A stretch of DNA of 48,174 bases from Streptomyces sp. NRRL S-118 (GCF_000716335.1 NZ_KL591013.1:173678-221851); one strand, 5' to 3'; numbered from the stretch's first letter, positions 32,369 through 42,648 are shown. Notes: generated by a model from the letters alone, not told the origin. A program made the numbers and translations.

Positions 32369-32508
32369 CGCGCTGCCTCCGTAGGTCCGTCCGAATCCGT
32401 GGTGGACAGTCTGTCAGCTCGACGGCCCGCTCACCGTCCCCGACCCCCATTAGGCTCTGTCGACGTACGCCCACCCCTCCCCAGGGACCCGAGGAGCCAG
32501 GAAGAGCC

Positions 32509-32976
32509 ATGAGCGAGCGACTGCAGCCCGGCGACACCGCCCCCGCCTTCACCCTGCCCGACGCGGACGGCAACGACGTCTCGCTCGCGGACCACAAGGG
32601 CCGCAAGGTGATCGTCTACTTCTACCCCGCCGCGATGACGCCCGGCTGCACCAAGCAGGCGTGCGACTTCACCGACAACCTGGAGGTGCTGGCCGGCGCC
32701 GGCTACGACGTCATCGGAATCTCCCCGGACAAGCCGGAGAAGCTGGCGAAGTTCCGCGAGAAGGAGAACCTGAAGGTCACGCTGGTCGGCGACCCGTCGA
32801 AGGAGACACTGGAGGCGTACGGCGCCTTCGGCGAGAAGAAGCTGTACGGCAAGACCGTGACGGGCGTGATCCGCTCGACGGTCGTCGTGGACGAGGAGGG
32901 CAAGGTCGAGCGCGCCCTCTACAACGTGAAGGCGACCGGCCATGTCGCCAAGATCATCAAGGACCTCGGCATCTGA
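32509..32976 (+). CDS. bcp: Thioredoxin-dependent thiol peroxidase (Bcp/PrxQ)
   Basis: 155 aa peroxiredoxin of the Bcp/PrxQ subgroup. It reduces H2O2 and organic hydroperoxides using thioredoxin. The active-site segment TPGCTKQACDF has peroxidatic Cys47 and resolving Cys52 five residues later, the PrxQ arrangement. The thioredoxin fold (KVIVYFYP, YDVIGISPD, GVIRSTVVVDEEGKV) is complete. Start ATG follows GGAAGAGCC. No OxyR- or CatR-like site was recognised nearby. Confidence 0.95.
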   Translation: MSERLQPGDTAPAFTLPDADGNDVSLADHKGRKVIVYFYPAAMTPGCTKQACDFTDNLEVLAGAGYDVIGISPDKPEKLAKFREKENLKVTLVGDPSKETLEAYGAFGEKKLYGKTVTGVIRSTVVVDEEGKVERALYNVKATGHVAKIIKDLGI

Positions 32977-33216
32977 GCCGTACGCCCGGAAGCCCCGCCG
33001 CCGTGCGACCGAGGTCCCACGCGGCCGGGTGCCGGTCGGGTGTGCCGGCCGTCCGCTTGCGGGAGCCTTTCCGGCTCAGCGGCCCGGGGAACCCTCGCGG
33101 GCGCGCCGCCCTCGGTCTCCTCCTCGGAGGACCTGACCCCCGCGGCGTGACCGTCCGATAACCGGTTCGTTGATCCGTTCGGGGCTGCGAACGCGCGGCC
33201 GAGGACGGAGGGGACG

Positions 33217-33843
33217 ATGCGGGCGAGGTACACCCGCGAGCTGTTGGCCGCAGCGGCGCGGGAGACGAGGAGCTGGGACGAAGCGGTCCGCTGGTGCGGC
33301 GGCACGCCGACGCCCGGCAGCCGTCGCTATCTGCGGAGGAAGATGGCGGAAGCCGGGGTGGACACCTCGCACTTCGCCCCGCAAGGCGTGCGCCACACCG
33401 AGCAACGGCTCAGGGAGGCGGTCGCGGGGGCCACGAGCGTCAAGGACGTGGTCCGTCGGCTGGGCCTCAGCCCGGTGGGTGGCAACCAAGCGCACATCAG
33501 CCGCCGGATCAGCGCCCTGGCCATCGACACCTCCCATTTCCCGAAGTCCCGGCAGCGCCGCGCCAGGAAGGCACCGGTCCCCCTCCTGGCCCTCCGCCCT
33601 CGCGAAGGCGGCAGAGTTCCGGGGGAACGGTTACGGCGCGAACTGCTGCGCATCGGTGTGGCGGAGCGCTGCGCGATGTGCGGGACGGGACCAGAGTGGA
33701 ACGGAGCGCCGCTCCGGCTGGAGGTCGATCACCTCAACGGTGATTGGTCGGACAACCGCCCCGAGAATCTGCGGCTGTTGTGTCCGAACTGCCATGCGGT
33801 GACGGACACGTACCGCGGCCGGAAGCGGAGGTCCGCGCCATGA
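33217..33843 (+). CDS. HNH endonuclease with two DNA-binding repeats
   Basis: 208 aa. Two copies of an N-terminal helix-turn-helix-like unit ending in the motif DTSHF (WDEAVRWCGG...GVDTSHF at about 20-52 and VKDVVRRLGL...AIDTSHF at about 73-105), then a C-terminal HNH domain: CAMCG, RLEVDHLNGDWSDNRPENLRLLCPNCH. The four Cys bind zinc, and the DH of VDHLNGD is catalytic. This is a free-standing phage- or homing-like HNH type. It is followed by a shorter relative overlapping by ATGA, and a tRNA gene lies just downstream of the pair. Confidence 0.88.
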   Translation: MRARYTRELLAAAARETRSWDEAVRWCGGTPTPGSRRYLRRKMAEAGVDTSHFAPQGVRHTEQRLREAVAGATSVKDVVRRLGLSPVGGNQAHISRRISALAIDTSHFPKSRQRRARKAPVPLLALRPREGGRVPGERLRRELLRIGVAERCAMCGTGPEWNGAPLRLEVDHLNGDWSDNRPENLRLLCPNCHAVTDTYRGRKRRSAP

Positions 33844-34415
33844 GCAGGCCACGGCTTCGCCGTGACGTGCTCACCGACAAGCGCGACCGGTCCGGCGTCG
33901 ACACCTCTCCTTTCGCCACAGCGGCTCGCGGCGATCTGCTTCCACGCGAGCAGCTCGCCCCTGCGGTCGCCCAGTCGCGCAGCATCGCCGAAGTGCTGCG
34001 CAGGCTTGGCCGCCCGGGCAGCGGCGCGGCACGGGCGCGGGTGAAGCGGAGCATCGAGGCATACGGGGTCTCCACGGCCCATTTCGTCGGACAGGGCCAT
34101 CGGGCCGGGCAGCCCTCGCCCACACGGAAAGCGGCCGAGGACATCCTCCGGCTCAGCACTCCGGGTTCACCGCGGACCAGGACGGTGCAGCTGCGCCGGG
34201 CGCTCGACGACCTGGGCGTGCCGCACCTCTGCGCCGCATGCGGCATCGCGGACGTCTGGCAAGGGAGACGACTGGTCCTCGAGATCGACCACATCAACGG
34301 CGACCGGTTGGACAACCGCTTGGCGAACCTTCGTTATCTGTGCCCGTCCTGCCACAGCCAGACAGGCACCCACTCAAAGCGATCTCGACGTACGGGCGCC
34401 ACAGCCGACCAGTAA
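33840..34415 (+). CDS. HNH endonuclease, second tandem copy
   Basis: 191 aa. Same design as the preceding gene but with the first DNA-binding unit reduced to its tail (RDRSGVDTSPF, near residue 20); the second unit (IAEVLRRLGRPG...GVSTAHF) is intact. HNH domain: CAACG, VLEIDHINGDRLDNRLANLRYLCPSCH, with all zinc Cys and the DH pair kept, so it is likely active. ATG overlaps the previous stop (ATGA), so translation is coupled. Probably a duplication followed by N-terminal trimming. It ends 12 bases before the tRNA. Confidence 0.88.
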   Translation: MSRPRLRRDVLTDKRDRSGVDTSPFATAARGDLLPREQLAPAVAQSRSIAEVLRRLGRPGSGAARARVKRSIEAYGVSTAHFVGQGHRAGQPSPTRKAAEDILRLSTPGSPRTRTVQLRRALDDLGVPHLCAACGIADVWQGRRLVLEIDHINGDRLDNRLANLRYLCPSCHSQTGTHSKRSRRTGATADQ

Positions 34416-34427
34416 AGTAGCGACCGC

Positions 34428-34503
34428 GGGTCCGTACCCCAGCTGGCCTAGAGGGCGCCGGTTTAGGTCCGGTGTGTCGTGGGTTCGAGTCCCACCGGGC
34501 CCA
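34428..34503 (+). tRNA. tRNA with Leu(UAG) anticodon, class I shape
   Basis: Acceptor GGGTCCG/CGGGCCC (one T-G), weak D-arm CCCC/AGGG, anticodon stem GCCGG/CCGGT with loop TTTAGGT giving anticodon TAG (reads CUA, Leu). The variable loop is only GTGTC; T-arm GTGGG/CCCAC around TTCGAGT; discriminator A; no encoded CCA. Total 76 bases. The A73 and anticodon loop suit tRNA-Leu, but bacterial tRNA-Leu normally has a long variable arm, which is missing. Identity is therefore provisional. Confidence 0.85.
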
Positions 34504-34510
34504 CGCATGA

Positions 34511-34541
34511 CGGGCGCGGCACCGAGCAGGTGCCGCGCCCG
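34511..34541 (+). terminator. Terminator after tRNA-Leu
   Basis: Perfect 13-bp stem (34511-34523 / 34529-34541) with a 5-base GAGCA loop, 7 bases after the tRNA and just before the convergent rdgB stop. Confidence 0.82.
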
Positions 34542-34555
34542 CAGCCGTATCGGCC

Positions 34556-35158
34556 TCAGCCCAGCAGTTCCCGGACCACCGGGACCAGGGCGCGGAACGC
34601 CTGGCCGCGGTGGCTGATGGCGTTCTTCTCCTGCGGGGTGAGTTCCGCGCAGGTGCGGGTTTCGCCGTCGGGCTGGAGGATCGGGTCGTAGCCGAAGCCG
34701 TTGGTGCCGGAGGGGGCGTGGCGCAGGGTGCCGCGGAGGCGGCCTTCGACGACGCGTTCGGTGCCGTCGGGGAGGGCGAGGGCGGCCGCGCAGGCGAAGT
34801 GGGCGCCGCGGTGTTCAGGGGCGATGTCGGCGAGTTGGGCGAGGAGCAGGTCCAGGTTGGCCCGGTCGTCGCCGTGGGTGCCGGACCAGCGGGCGGAGAA
34901 GATGCCGGGGGCGCCGCCGAGGACGTCGACGCACAGGCCCGAGTCGTCGGCGACGGCGGGCAGGCCGGTGGCCCGGGCGAGGGCGTGGGCCTTGAGCAGG
35001 GCGTTCTCGGCGAAGGTGACGCCGGTCTCCTTGACGTCGGGGACCTCGGGGTACGCGTCCGCGCCGACGAGCTCGTGGTCGAGCCCGGCGTCGGCGAGGA
35101 TGGCGTGGAGTTCGGTGATCTTCCCGGCGTTGCGGGTGGCGAGGATTAGGCGGGTCAT
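34556..35158 (-). CDS. rdgB: RdgB/HAM1 non-canonical purine NTP pyrophosphatase
   Basis: 200 aa. Hydrolyses dITP, XTP and ITP to monophosphates, keeping deaminated purines out of nucleic acids. The start MTRLILATRNAGKITEL holds the substrate-binding T/S-x-N-x-x-K motif. Also ETGVTFAENALLKA, VADDSGLCVDVLGGAPGIFSARWSG (metal site) and the C-terminal GTNGFGYDPI...ISHRGQAFRAL. Full length. Near rph, an arrangement common in Gram-positive genomes, though a small lipoprotein gene lies between. Confidence 0.96.
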   Translation of the reverse strand: MTRLILATRNAGKITELHAILADAGLDHELVGADAYPEVPDVKETGVTFAENALLKAHALARATGLPAVADDSGLCVDVLGGAPGIFSARWSGTHGDDRANLDLLLAQLADIAPEHRGAHFACAAALALPDGTERVVEGRLRGTLRHAPSGTNGFGYDPILQPDGETRTCAELTPQEKNAISHRGQAFRALVPVVRELLG

Positions 35159-35178
35159 GGCCCCAGTATCTCCGGGGA

Positions 35179-35562
35179 TCAGGGGGTGCAGACCTTGCCG
35201 ATCTCGGTGGCGGCGTCGGTGACCGGCTTGATGTCGGGGGTGGCGTCGCCGTTCTTGACGGCGGTGCGGACGCTTTCGACGCCCTTGCCGAGGTCGTCGA
35301 CGGCCTTGGACAGGTCGGCGTTGTCCGTCTTGTCCCTGAGGCTGTCGAGTTCCCTGTCGATCTCGTCGAGGGACTCGTTCAGCCGGGTGGGGTCGTCGGT
35401 GGCGGAGGAGACGGCCTGGCTCAGCTTGTCGACGCTGGTGGCGATGGCGTCGGCGGCCTGGACGCAGTCCATGGCCTTGTCGAGGGCGCCGCAGCCGGTC
35501 ACGGCGGTGAGGGCGAGCACTGCGGTGGCGGCGGCGAGGGCGGCGGTACGGCGACGGCGCAT
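35179..35562 (-). CDS. Small coiled-coil lipoprotein
   Basis: 127 aa. Signal peptide with Arg-rich start (MRRRRTAALAAATAVLALTAVTGC) and lipobox AVTGC; then helical, charged sequence (SVDKLSQAVSSATDD, SLDEIDRELDSLRDKTDNADLSKAVDDLGKGVESVR) that looks like an antiparallel coiled coil, with a second conserved Cys near the C-terminus (GKVCTP) and one near the start (MDCVQA). GGAGG lies nine bases before ATG 35562. Lies between rph and rdgB on the same strand, so perhaps one operon; role unknown. Confidence 0.8.
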   Translation of the reverse strand: MRRRRTAALAAATAVLALTAVTGCGALDKAMDCVQAADAIATSVDKLSQAVSSATDDPTRLNESLDEIDRELDSLRDKTDNADLSKAVDDLGKGVESVRTAVKNGDATPDIKPVTDAATEIGKVCTP

Positions 35563-35660
35563 GGAACGGTCCTCCCGAGGGCTGCGGACGGGCGTACGGT
35601 TCGGCCCGTACGCCCGTACCGGAGGGGACGCCCGGGAGGGCGCCCGTGGTTGCCGGGTTG

Positions 35661-36392
<732 letters not shown>

Positions 36393-36417
36393 GGGACGAG
36401 CGTAGTCCCCGATGTGC

Positions 36418-36451
36418 GAGGGGCCCGTTCCGGTACCGGAACGGGCCCCTC
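36418..36451 (-). terminator. Terminator between nagF and rph
   Basis: A 34-bp perfect palindrome, GAGGGGCCCGTTCCGG and its complement, giving a 15-bp stem with a GTAC tetraloop. It lies 17 bases after the nagF stop on the minus strand. Confidence 0.85.
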
Positions 36452-36468
36452 AGGGGTGAGGATTCGCC

Positions 36469-36702
36469 TCACATCATGTCTTCGATCTCCGCGGCGATCG
36501 GGTCGGCGTCGGTGCCGATGACGACCTGGATCGCGGAGCCCATCTTGACGACGCCGTGGGCGCCGGCGGCCTTCAGCGCGGCTTCGTCGACCAGGGCGGG
36601 GTCGGCCACCTCGGTGCGCAGGCGGGTGATGCAGCCCTCGACCTCTTCGATGTTGTCGATGCCGCCGAGCCCGGCGACGATCTTCTCAGCCTTGCTGGCC
36701 AT
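36469..36702 (-). CDS. nagF: PTS GlcNAc-specific EIIB component NagF
   Basis: 77 aa. Cytosolic EIIB domain of the glucose/GlcNAc PTS family; it receives phosphate from EIIA(Crr) on Cys24 in the motif EGCITRLR and passes it to the incoming sugar. A stand-alone EIIB beside two EIIC genes is the arrangement known from Streptomyces nagF-nagE1-nagE2. ATG 36702 has GGGAGAA upstream; the longer in-frame GTG extension is rejected. Divergent from nagE1; the dre site between them may affect both. Confidence 0.93.
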   Translation of the reverse strand: MASKAEKIVAGLGGIDNIEEVEGCITRLRTEVADPALVDEAALKAAGAHGVVKMGSAIQVVIGTDADPIAAEIEDMM

Positions 36703-36847
36703 GTCTTTCTCCCTGCGTTCAAGAGCACTGAGCGCTACTCGGCCCACCTAGGTCTTTCGTCACCGTAACGCACGGTTGGCCCATCTTCGCAGGCACATGA
36801 CCGGCTCGTACCGAAGGATGACGATCACCAGCGCCTACCATATCGCA

Positions 36848-36863
36848 ACTGGTCTACACCAGT
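36848..36863. promoter_or_regulatory. DasR-responsive element (dre) before nagE1
   Basis: ACTGGTCTACACCAGT: perfect ACTGGT/ACCAGT arms around CTAC, matching the known GntR-family DasR operator consensus. It ends 29 bases before the nagE1 start. GlcN-6-P releases DasR from such sites, so GlcNAc induces the genes. Confidence 0.9.
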
Positions 36864-36892
36864 CTCCCAGCGGGGGCACGAGGAGGACGCCG

Positions 36893-38179
36893 ATGAGTTC
36901 GCAGAGCGCGGCCCCGCCGAGGCCGAGCCGGTGGTCGGGTGTCTTCCAGGGGCTGCAGAAGATGGGCCGCAGCCTCCAGCTCCCGATCGCCGTGCTGCCC
37001 GCGGCGGGCATCATCAACCGCCTGGGCCAGCCGGACGTCTTCGGCGCGGAGGGCGCCGGCTGGACGGACGTCGCCAGGGTGATGGCGGGCGCGGGCGGCG
37101 CGCTGCTCGACGCCGACCTCGGTCTGCCGCTGCTGTTCTGCGTGGGTGTCGCGATCGGCATGGCGAAGAAGGCGGACGGCTCCACCGCACTGGCGGCGGT
37201 GGTCGGCTTCCTGGTGTACCGGGGCGTGCTGCGCGCCTTCCCTCAGGACTGCCCGCCGGGCACGACGGACCTCAACGGCGGGTGCCTGGCGCCGGACGAC
37301 ATGTTCGTGGCGTACACGTACGAGAACCCGGGTGTCTTCGGCGGCATCGTCATGGGACTGCTCGCGGCGTGGTTCTGGCAGCGTTACCACCGGGTGAAGC
37401 TGGTGGACTGGCTGGGCTTCTTCAACGGCCGCCGGCTCGTCCCGATCATGATGTCGTTCGTCGGGATCGCCTTCGCCGTGGTGTGCCTGTGGATCTGGCC
37501 GCCGATCGGCGACGCCCTGGAGAGCTTCAGCGACTGGCTGGTGGGGCTCGGCGCCTGGGGCTCGGGCATCTTCGGCGTCGCCAACCGCGCGCTGCTGGTG
37601 ATCGGCCTGCACCAGTTCCTGAACGTGCCCGTCTGGTTCCAGTTCGGCAGCTACACCAAGCCGGACGGCACGGTCGTCCACGGCGACATCACCATGTTCC
37701 TGGCGGGCGACCCGGAGGCCGGGCAGTTCACCACCGGCTTCTTCCCGATCATGATGTTCGCACTGCCCGCCGCCGCCCTGGCCATCACGCACTGCGCCAA
37801 GCCGCACCGCCGCAAGGAGGTCGGGGGCCTGATGCTGTCGGTGGCGCTGACGTCCTTCGTCACCGGCATCACCGAGCCGATCGAGTACTCCTTCCTCTTC
37901 ATCGCCCCGGTGCTCTACGCGATCCACGCGCTGCTGACCGGGGTGTCGATGGCGGTGACGTGGGCGTTCGGGGTGAAGGACGGTTTCAGCTTCTCGGCCG
38001 GTCTCATCGACTACGTCATCAACTGGGGTCTGGCGACGAGGCCGTGGCTGATCATTCCGATCGGGCTGGTCTTCGCGGTCCTGTATTACGCGATCTTCCG
38101 CTTCGCGATCACCAGGTTCGACCTCCAGACCCCCGGCCGTGAGCCGGAGGAGACGGAGACGGACGTGACCAGGCCGTAG
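36893..38179 (+). CDS. nagE1: PTS GlcNAc EIIC permease NagE1
   Basis: 428 aa, about ten TMs, EIIC domain of the glucose/GlcNAc PTS family, with no fused EIIB or EIIA. Landmarks: LQKMGRSLQLPIAVLPAAGIINRLGQPD, GVAIGMAKKADGSTALAAVVGFL, FNGRRLVPIMMSF, FGVANRALLVIGLHQFLNVPVWF, TGFFPIMMFALPAAALAI and the substrate-binding SFVTGITEPIEYSFLFIAPVLY. The AGGAGG at 36881-36886 sets ATG 36893; the longer upstream frame crosses the dre site and is rejected. Works with NagF and a Crr-type EIIA encoded elsewhere. Paralogue of the next gene. Confidence 0.94.
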   Translation: MSSQSAAPPRPSRWSGVFQGLQKMGRSLQLPIAVLPAAGIINRLGQPDVFGAEGAGWTDVARVMAGAGGALLDADLGLPLLFCVGVAIGMAKKADGSTALAAVVGFLVYRGVLRAFPQDCPPGTTDLNGGCLAPDDMFVAYTYENPGVFGGIVMGLLAAWFWQRYHRVKLVDWLGFFNGRRLVPIMMSFVGIAFAVVCLWIWPPIGDALESFSDWLVGLGAWGSGIFGVANRALLVIGLHQFLNVPVWFQFGSYTKPDGTVVHGDITMFLAGDPEAGQFTTGFFPIMMFALPAAALAITHCAKPHRRKEVGGLMLSVALTSFVTGITEPIEYSFLFIAPVLYAIHALLTGVSMAVTWAFGVKDGFSFSAGLIDYVINWGLATRPWLIIPIGLVFAVLYYAIFRFAITRFDLQTPGREPEETETDVTRP

Positions 38180-38203
38180 CCGCGAGCGCCGCGCGGAGAC
38201 GCG

Positions 38204-38240
38204 GAAGGGGCCCCGACCTGCTCAGGTCCGGGGCCCCTTC
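38204..38240 (+). terminator. Terminator after nagE1
   Basis: Stem GAAGGGGCCCCGACCTG / CAGGTCCGGGGCCCCTTC with one bulged base and a 2-base CT apex (in practice a larger loop), 24 bases after the stop; it separates nagE1 from nagE2. Confidence 0.8.
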
Positions 38241-38287
38241 GGCGTTATCAAATCGCAAGTTCCTTATCTAACCCTCACCGTGCTACA

Positions 38288-38303
38288 ACAGGTCTACACC
38301 AGT
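38288..38303. promoter_or_regulatory. dre site 1 before nagE2
   Basis: ACAGGTCTACACCAGT, one mismatch from the site upstream of nagE1; DasR-type operator in the nagE2 promoter region. Confidence 0.82.
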
Positions 38304-38304
38304 T

Positions 38305-38320
38305 AATGGTGTAGACCACG
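38305..38320. promoter_or_regulatory. dre site 2 before nagE2
   Basis: AATGGTGTAGACCACG with symmetric core TGGTGTAGACCA, in the opposite orientation to site 1 and one base after it. The adjacent pair suggests cooperative DasR binding or a stronger control on nagE2 than on nagE1. Confidence 0.82.
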
Positions 38321-38407
38321 CGGCGTTGCGCCGCGTTGCTTGAGACGCCGCCGTCCCCCGTACGACACCACTGTCCTGGGCGGCGCCTTGCCCCTGGGAG
38401 GAACCTG

Positions 38408-39673
<1,266 letters not shown>

Positions 39674-39681
39674 GCACCTCC

Positions 39682-39717
39682 TGAGAAAGGCCCCCGGTCA
39701 CCCGGGGGCCTTTTTCA
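39682..39717 (+). terminator. Intrinsic terminator after nagE2
   Basis: Stem AAAGGCCCCCGG / CCGGGGGCCTTT with TCAC loop, extendable by four pairs, followed by T residues (39711-39715). One of the few U-tailed terminators in the window. The convergent MBL gene ends inside it. Confidence 0.9.
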
Positions 39718-40467
39718 CACCTCGTACACCGCGCCCGCCCGCGCGAGCTCCGACGGGCCGTCGTAGACGGCGCGCGCGTCCGCCAGGTTGCGCTCGCCGT
39801 CGGTCCACGGCGGGATGTGCGTGAGGACCAGCCGCCGCGCACCGGCCCGGGCCGCGTGCGCGCCCGCCTCGCGGCCGTTCAGGTGGAGGCCCGGGATGTC
39901 CTCCTTGCCGTAGGTGAAGGACGCCTCGCAGAGGAAGAGGTCCGTACCGTCGGCGAGGACGTCCAGCTCGTCGCACACACCGGTGTCACCGGAGTAGGTG
40001 ATCGACTTCCCGCCGTGCTCGATCCGGATGCCGTACGCCTCGACCGGGTGGCACACCTTCTCCGTACGGACGTGGAAGGGGCCGAGGTCGAAGGAGCCGG
40101 ACTTGAGCGCGTGGAAGTCGAACACCTCGCTCATCGACGTGTCGGACGGCGTGTCCGCGTACGCCGTGGTCAGCCGCTGTTCGGCGCCGTCGGGGGCGTA
40201 CACCGGGAGGGCGGCGCAGCGGCCGCCCTCGTGGCGGTAGTAGCGCGCGACGAAGTACCCGCACATGTCGATGCAGTGATCGGCGTGCAGGTGGCTGAGG
40301 AAGATCGCGTCCAGGTCGTACAGACCGATGTGGCGCTGCAGCTCGCCCAGGGCGCCGTTGCCCATGTCGAGGAGCAGCCGGAAGCCGTCGGCCTCGACGA
40401 GGTAGCTCGAGCAGGCCGATTCCGCGGACGGGAACGACCCGGAGCAGCCGACGACGGTGAGCTTCAT
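39715..40467 (-). CDS. MBL-fold metallo-hydrolase (RNase Z-like)
   Basis: 250 aa, metallo-beta-lactamase fold. SHLHADH gives metal ligands H59, H61, D63 and H64; further ligands in KVCHPVEAYG, ITYSGDTGVCDEL and RLVLTHIPPW. MKLTVVGCSGSFPSAESACSSYLVEADGFRLLLDMGNG is the usual start of the actinobacterial RNase Z-like subgroup of this fold. It lacks a clear exosite arm, so it may be a phosphodiesterase rather than tRNase Z. Convergent with nagE2; the stop lies in the nagE2 terminator. Confidence 0.9.
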   Translation of the reverse strand: MKLTVVGCSGSFPSAESACSSYLVEADGFRLLLDMGNGALGELQRHIGLYDLDAIFLSHLHADHCIDMCGYFVARYYRHEGGRCAALPVYAPDGAEQRLTTAYADTPSDTSMSEVFDFHALKSGSFDLGPFHVRTEKVCHPVEAYGIRIEHGGKSITYSGDTGVCDELDVLADGTDLFLCEASFTYGKEDIPGLHLNGREAGAHAARAGARRLVLTHIPPWTDGERNLADARAVYDGPSELARAGAVYEV

Positions 40468-40641
40468 GGAGCGAGAACCTCCGTGGACGGGAGCGGGGGA
40501 CGCTGACGGGGGGAGGTCGTGCGGTTTACCGAGCGTAAGGCGCGGTGGCGCGGGTCGCTCCTTCGCAGTGCCCCGTTGTGGGGGAACTCACCTGTGCTGT
40601 CACCGGTTCGGGCGGAGCACGCGCTTGTAGCGTTCTGACGC

Positions 40642-41103
40642 ATGGACACGTCCTGGTGGCCGGCGCTCGGCGCCGTCGTGGTGATCGCACTGGTGGCGGC
40701 CGTGACCGACGGCCGGTTGCGCAGCCGCCGTCCGGGGGGCCGTACGCGCCCCCCTGGCCGTCCGCCGGGGCGGCCGGGCGGTGTGCCGGCGCGGCGGCCG
40801 CGGGCGGGCGAGATCTGGTGGGCCGACGTGCCGTACGAGGACGGGCCGGGCTCCAAGGACCGCCCGTGCCTGGTCCTGGCGGTACGGGACGGCACGGCGC
40901 GCGTCGCCAAGATCACCAGCCGCTACCGGGAGGGCCGGCCGGGGCTGATCGCCCTGCGGCCGGATGCGGTGGGCGACGCGCGGGGCCGGCCGAGCTTCCT
41001 GGAGCCGGACGAGCTCCGCGACGTCCCGCTGGCGCGGTTCCGCCGCCGGGTGGGCGAGGTGGACCCCCTCGTATGGGACCGGGTGCGCCACCTGTCCGCC
41101 TAG
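40642..41103 (+). CDS. Membrane-tethered PemK/MazF-like protein
   Basis: 153 aa. The N-terminal TM helix (WWPALGAVVVIALVAAV, about 5-22) is followed by a basic Pro/Gly/Arg linker and a PemK/MazF fold from about residue 54: RAGEIWWADVPYEDGPGSKDRPCLVLAV is the family signature (RP for the conserved R-P pair), then AKITSRYREGRPGLIAL. MazF toxins are mRNA interferases. No antitoxin gene lies next to it, so it may be a domesticated, membrane-localised nuclease or RNA-binding protein. No Shine-Dalgarno; TAGCGT at 40628-40633, eight bases upstream, suggests a leaderless start. Confidence 0.85.
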   Translation: MDTSWWPALGAVVVIALVAAVTDGRLRSRRPGGRTRPPGRPPGRPGGVPARRPRAGEIWWADVPYEDGPGSKDRPCLVLAVRDGTARVAKITSRYREGRPGLIALRPDAVGDARGRPSFLEPDELRDVPLARFRRRVGEVDPLVWDRVRHLSA

Positions 41104-41170
41104 CCCGGCATGGCCCGGCCCGGTGCCGTCGCCGGACCGGGGGCGGCGGGCGCCGCCCCGCTGCCGGGCG

Positions 41171-42136
<966 letters not shown>

Positions 42137-42415
42137 TCAGCGCATGCCGCCGGCGACGGCCGGCAGGATCGTGACGTTGTCGCCGTCGGACAGCTTGGTG
42201 TTGATGCCGTCGAGGAAGCGGACGTCCTCGTCGTTCAGGTACACGTTCACGAACCGGCGCAGCTCGCCGCCGTCGACGATGCGCTCCTGGATGCCCGCGT
42301 GCCGGGTCTCGAGGTCGGCGAAGAGGTCGGCGAGGGTCGCTCCGCTGCCCTCGACGGCCTTGGCGCCGCCGGTGTAGGTGCGGAGGATGGTCGGGATGCG
42401 GACCTCGATGGCCAT
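42137..42415 (-). CDS. cysO: MoaD/ThiS-family sulphur carrier CysO
   Basis: 92 aa ubiquitin-fold sulphur carrier. AIEVRIPTILRTYTGGAKAVEGSGATLADLFADLETRHAGIQERI matches CysO; the C-terminus is NVTILPAVAGGMR. The di-Gly normally becomes the thiocarboxylate that donates sulphur to CysM; here two residues (Met-Arg) follow it and must be removed first. AGGAG lies eight bases before ATG 42415. Between leader peptide and cysM, so it is the first enzyme-pathway gene after the attenuator. Confidence 0.93.
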   Translation of the reverse strand: MAIEVRIPTILRTYTGGAKAVEGSGATLADLFADLETRHAGIQERIVDGGELRRFVNVYLNDEDVRFLDGINTKLSDGDNVTILPAVAGGMR

Positions 42416-42525
42416 GGCGTGGGCTCCTGTCGGAAGGGCGGGCGGGGCGAAAGGCGGTGGGGCGGGCGTGCTGCGTGCGCGCGGACGGGCGCGGCGAGGT
42501 GCGGGGTGGTGCGCGGTCGGGCCGG

Positions 42526-42642
42526 TCAAGCGGCGGCGCAGCGCGGACACATGGCGCTGGCGAGGCGGCACAGGTCGACGTGCAGCCGCGCCACGAGCAG
42601 CGGGGTGCCCGGCGTCTGTTCGCTCACGTCGATGGAAACCAT
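42526..42642 (-). CDS. Cysteine leader peptide (attenuator uORF)
   Basis: 38 aa: MVSIDVSEQTPGTPLLVARL, then HVDLCRLASAMCPRCAAA. The ARLHVDLCRLAS core is the actinobacterial leader-peptide type found before sulphur genes. It has three Cys codons near the end (residues 25, 32, 35), so ribosome stalling at low Cys-tRNA can signal to the downstream cysO-cysM. No Shine-Dalgarno; TACGAT (42649-42654) lies six bases before the ATG, which predicts a leaderless mRNA starting at the ATG itself. Confidence 0.85.
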   Translation of the reverse strand: MVSIDVSEQTPGTPLLVARLHVDLCRLASAMCPRCAAA

Positions 42643-42648
42643 GCGGTC

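Noticed and set aside
34428..34503. Pseudo-tRNA
   Set aside because: All stems form, the T-arm is canonical and a terminator follows, so it looks functional despite the odd class.
36776..36892. 39-residue extension of NagE1
   Set aside because: It would place the DasR operator and the AGGAGG ribosome-binding site inside the coding region.
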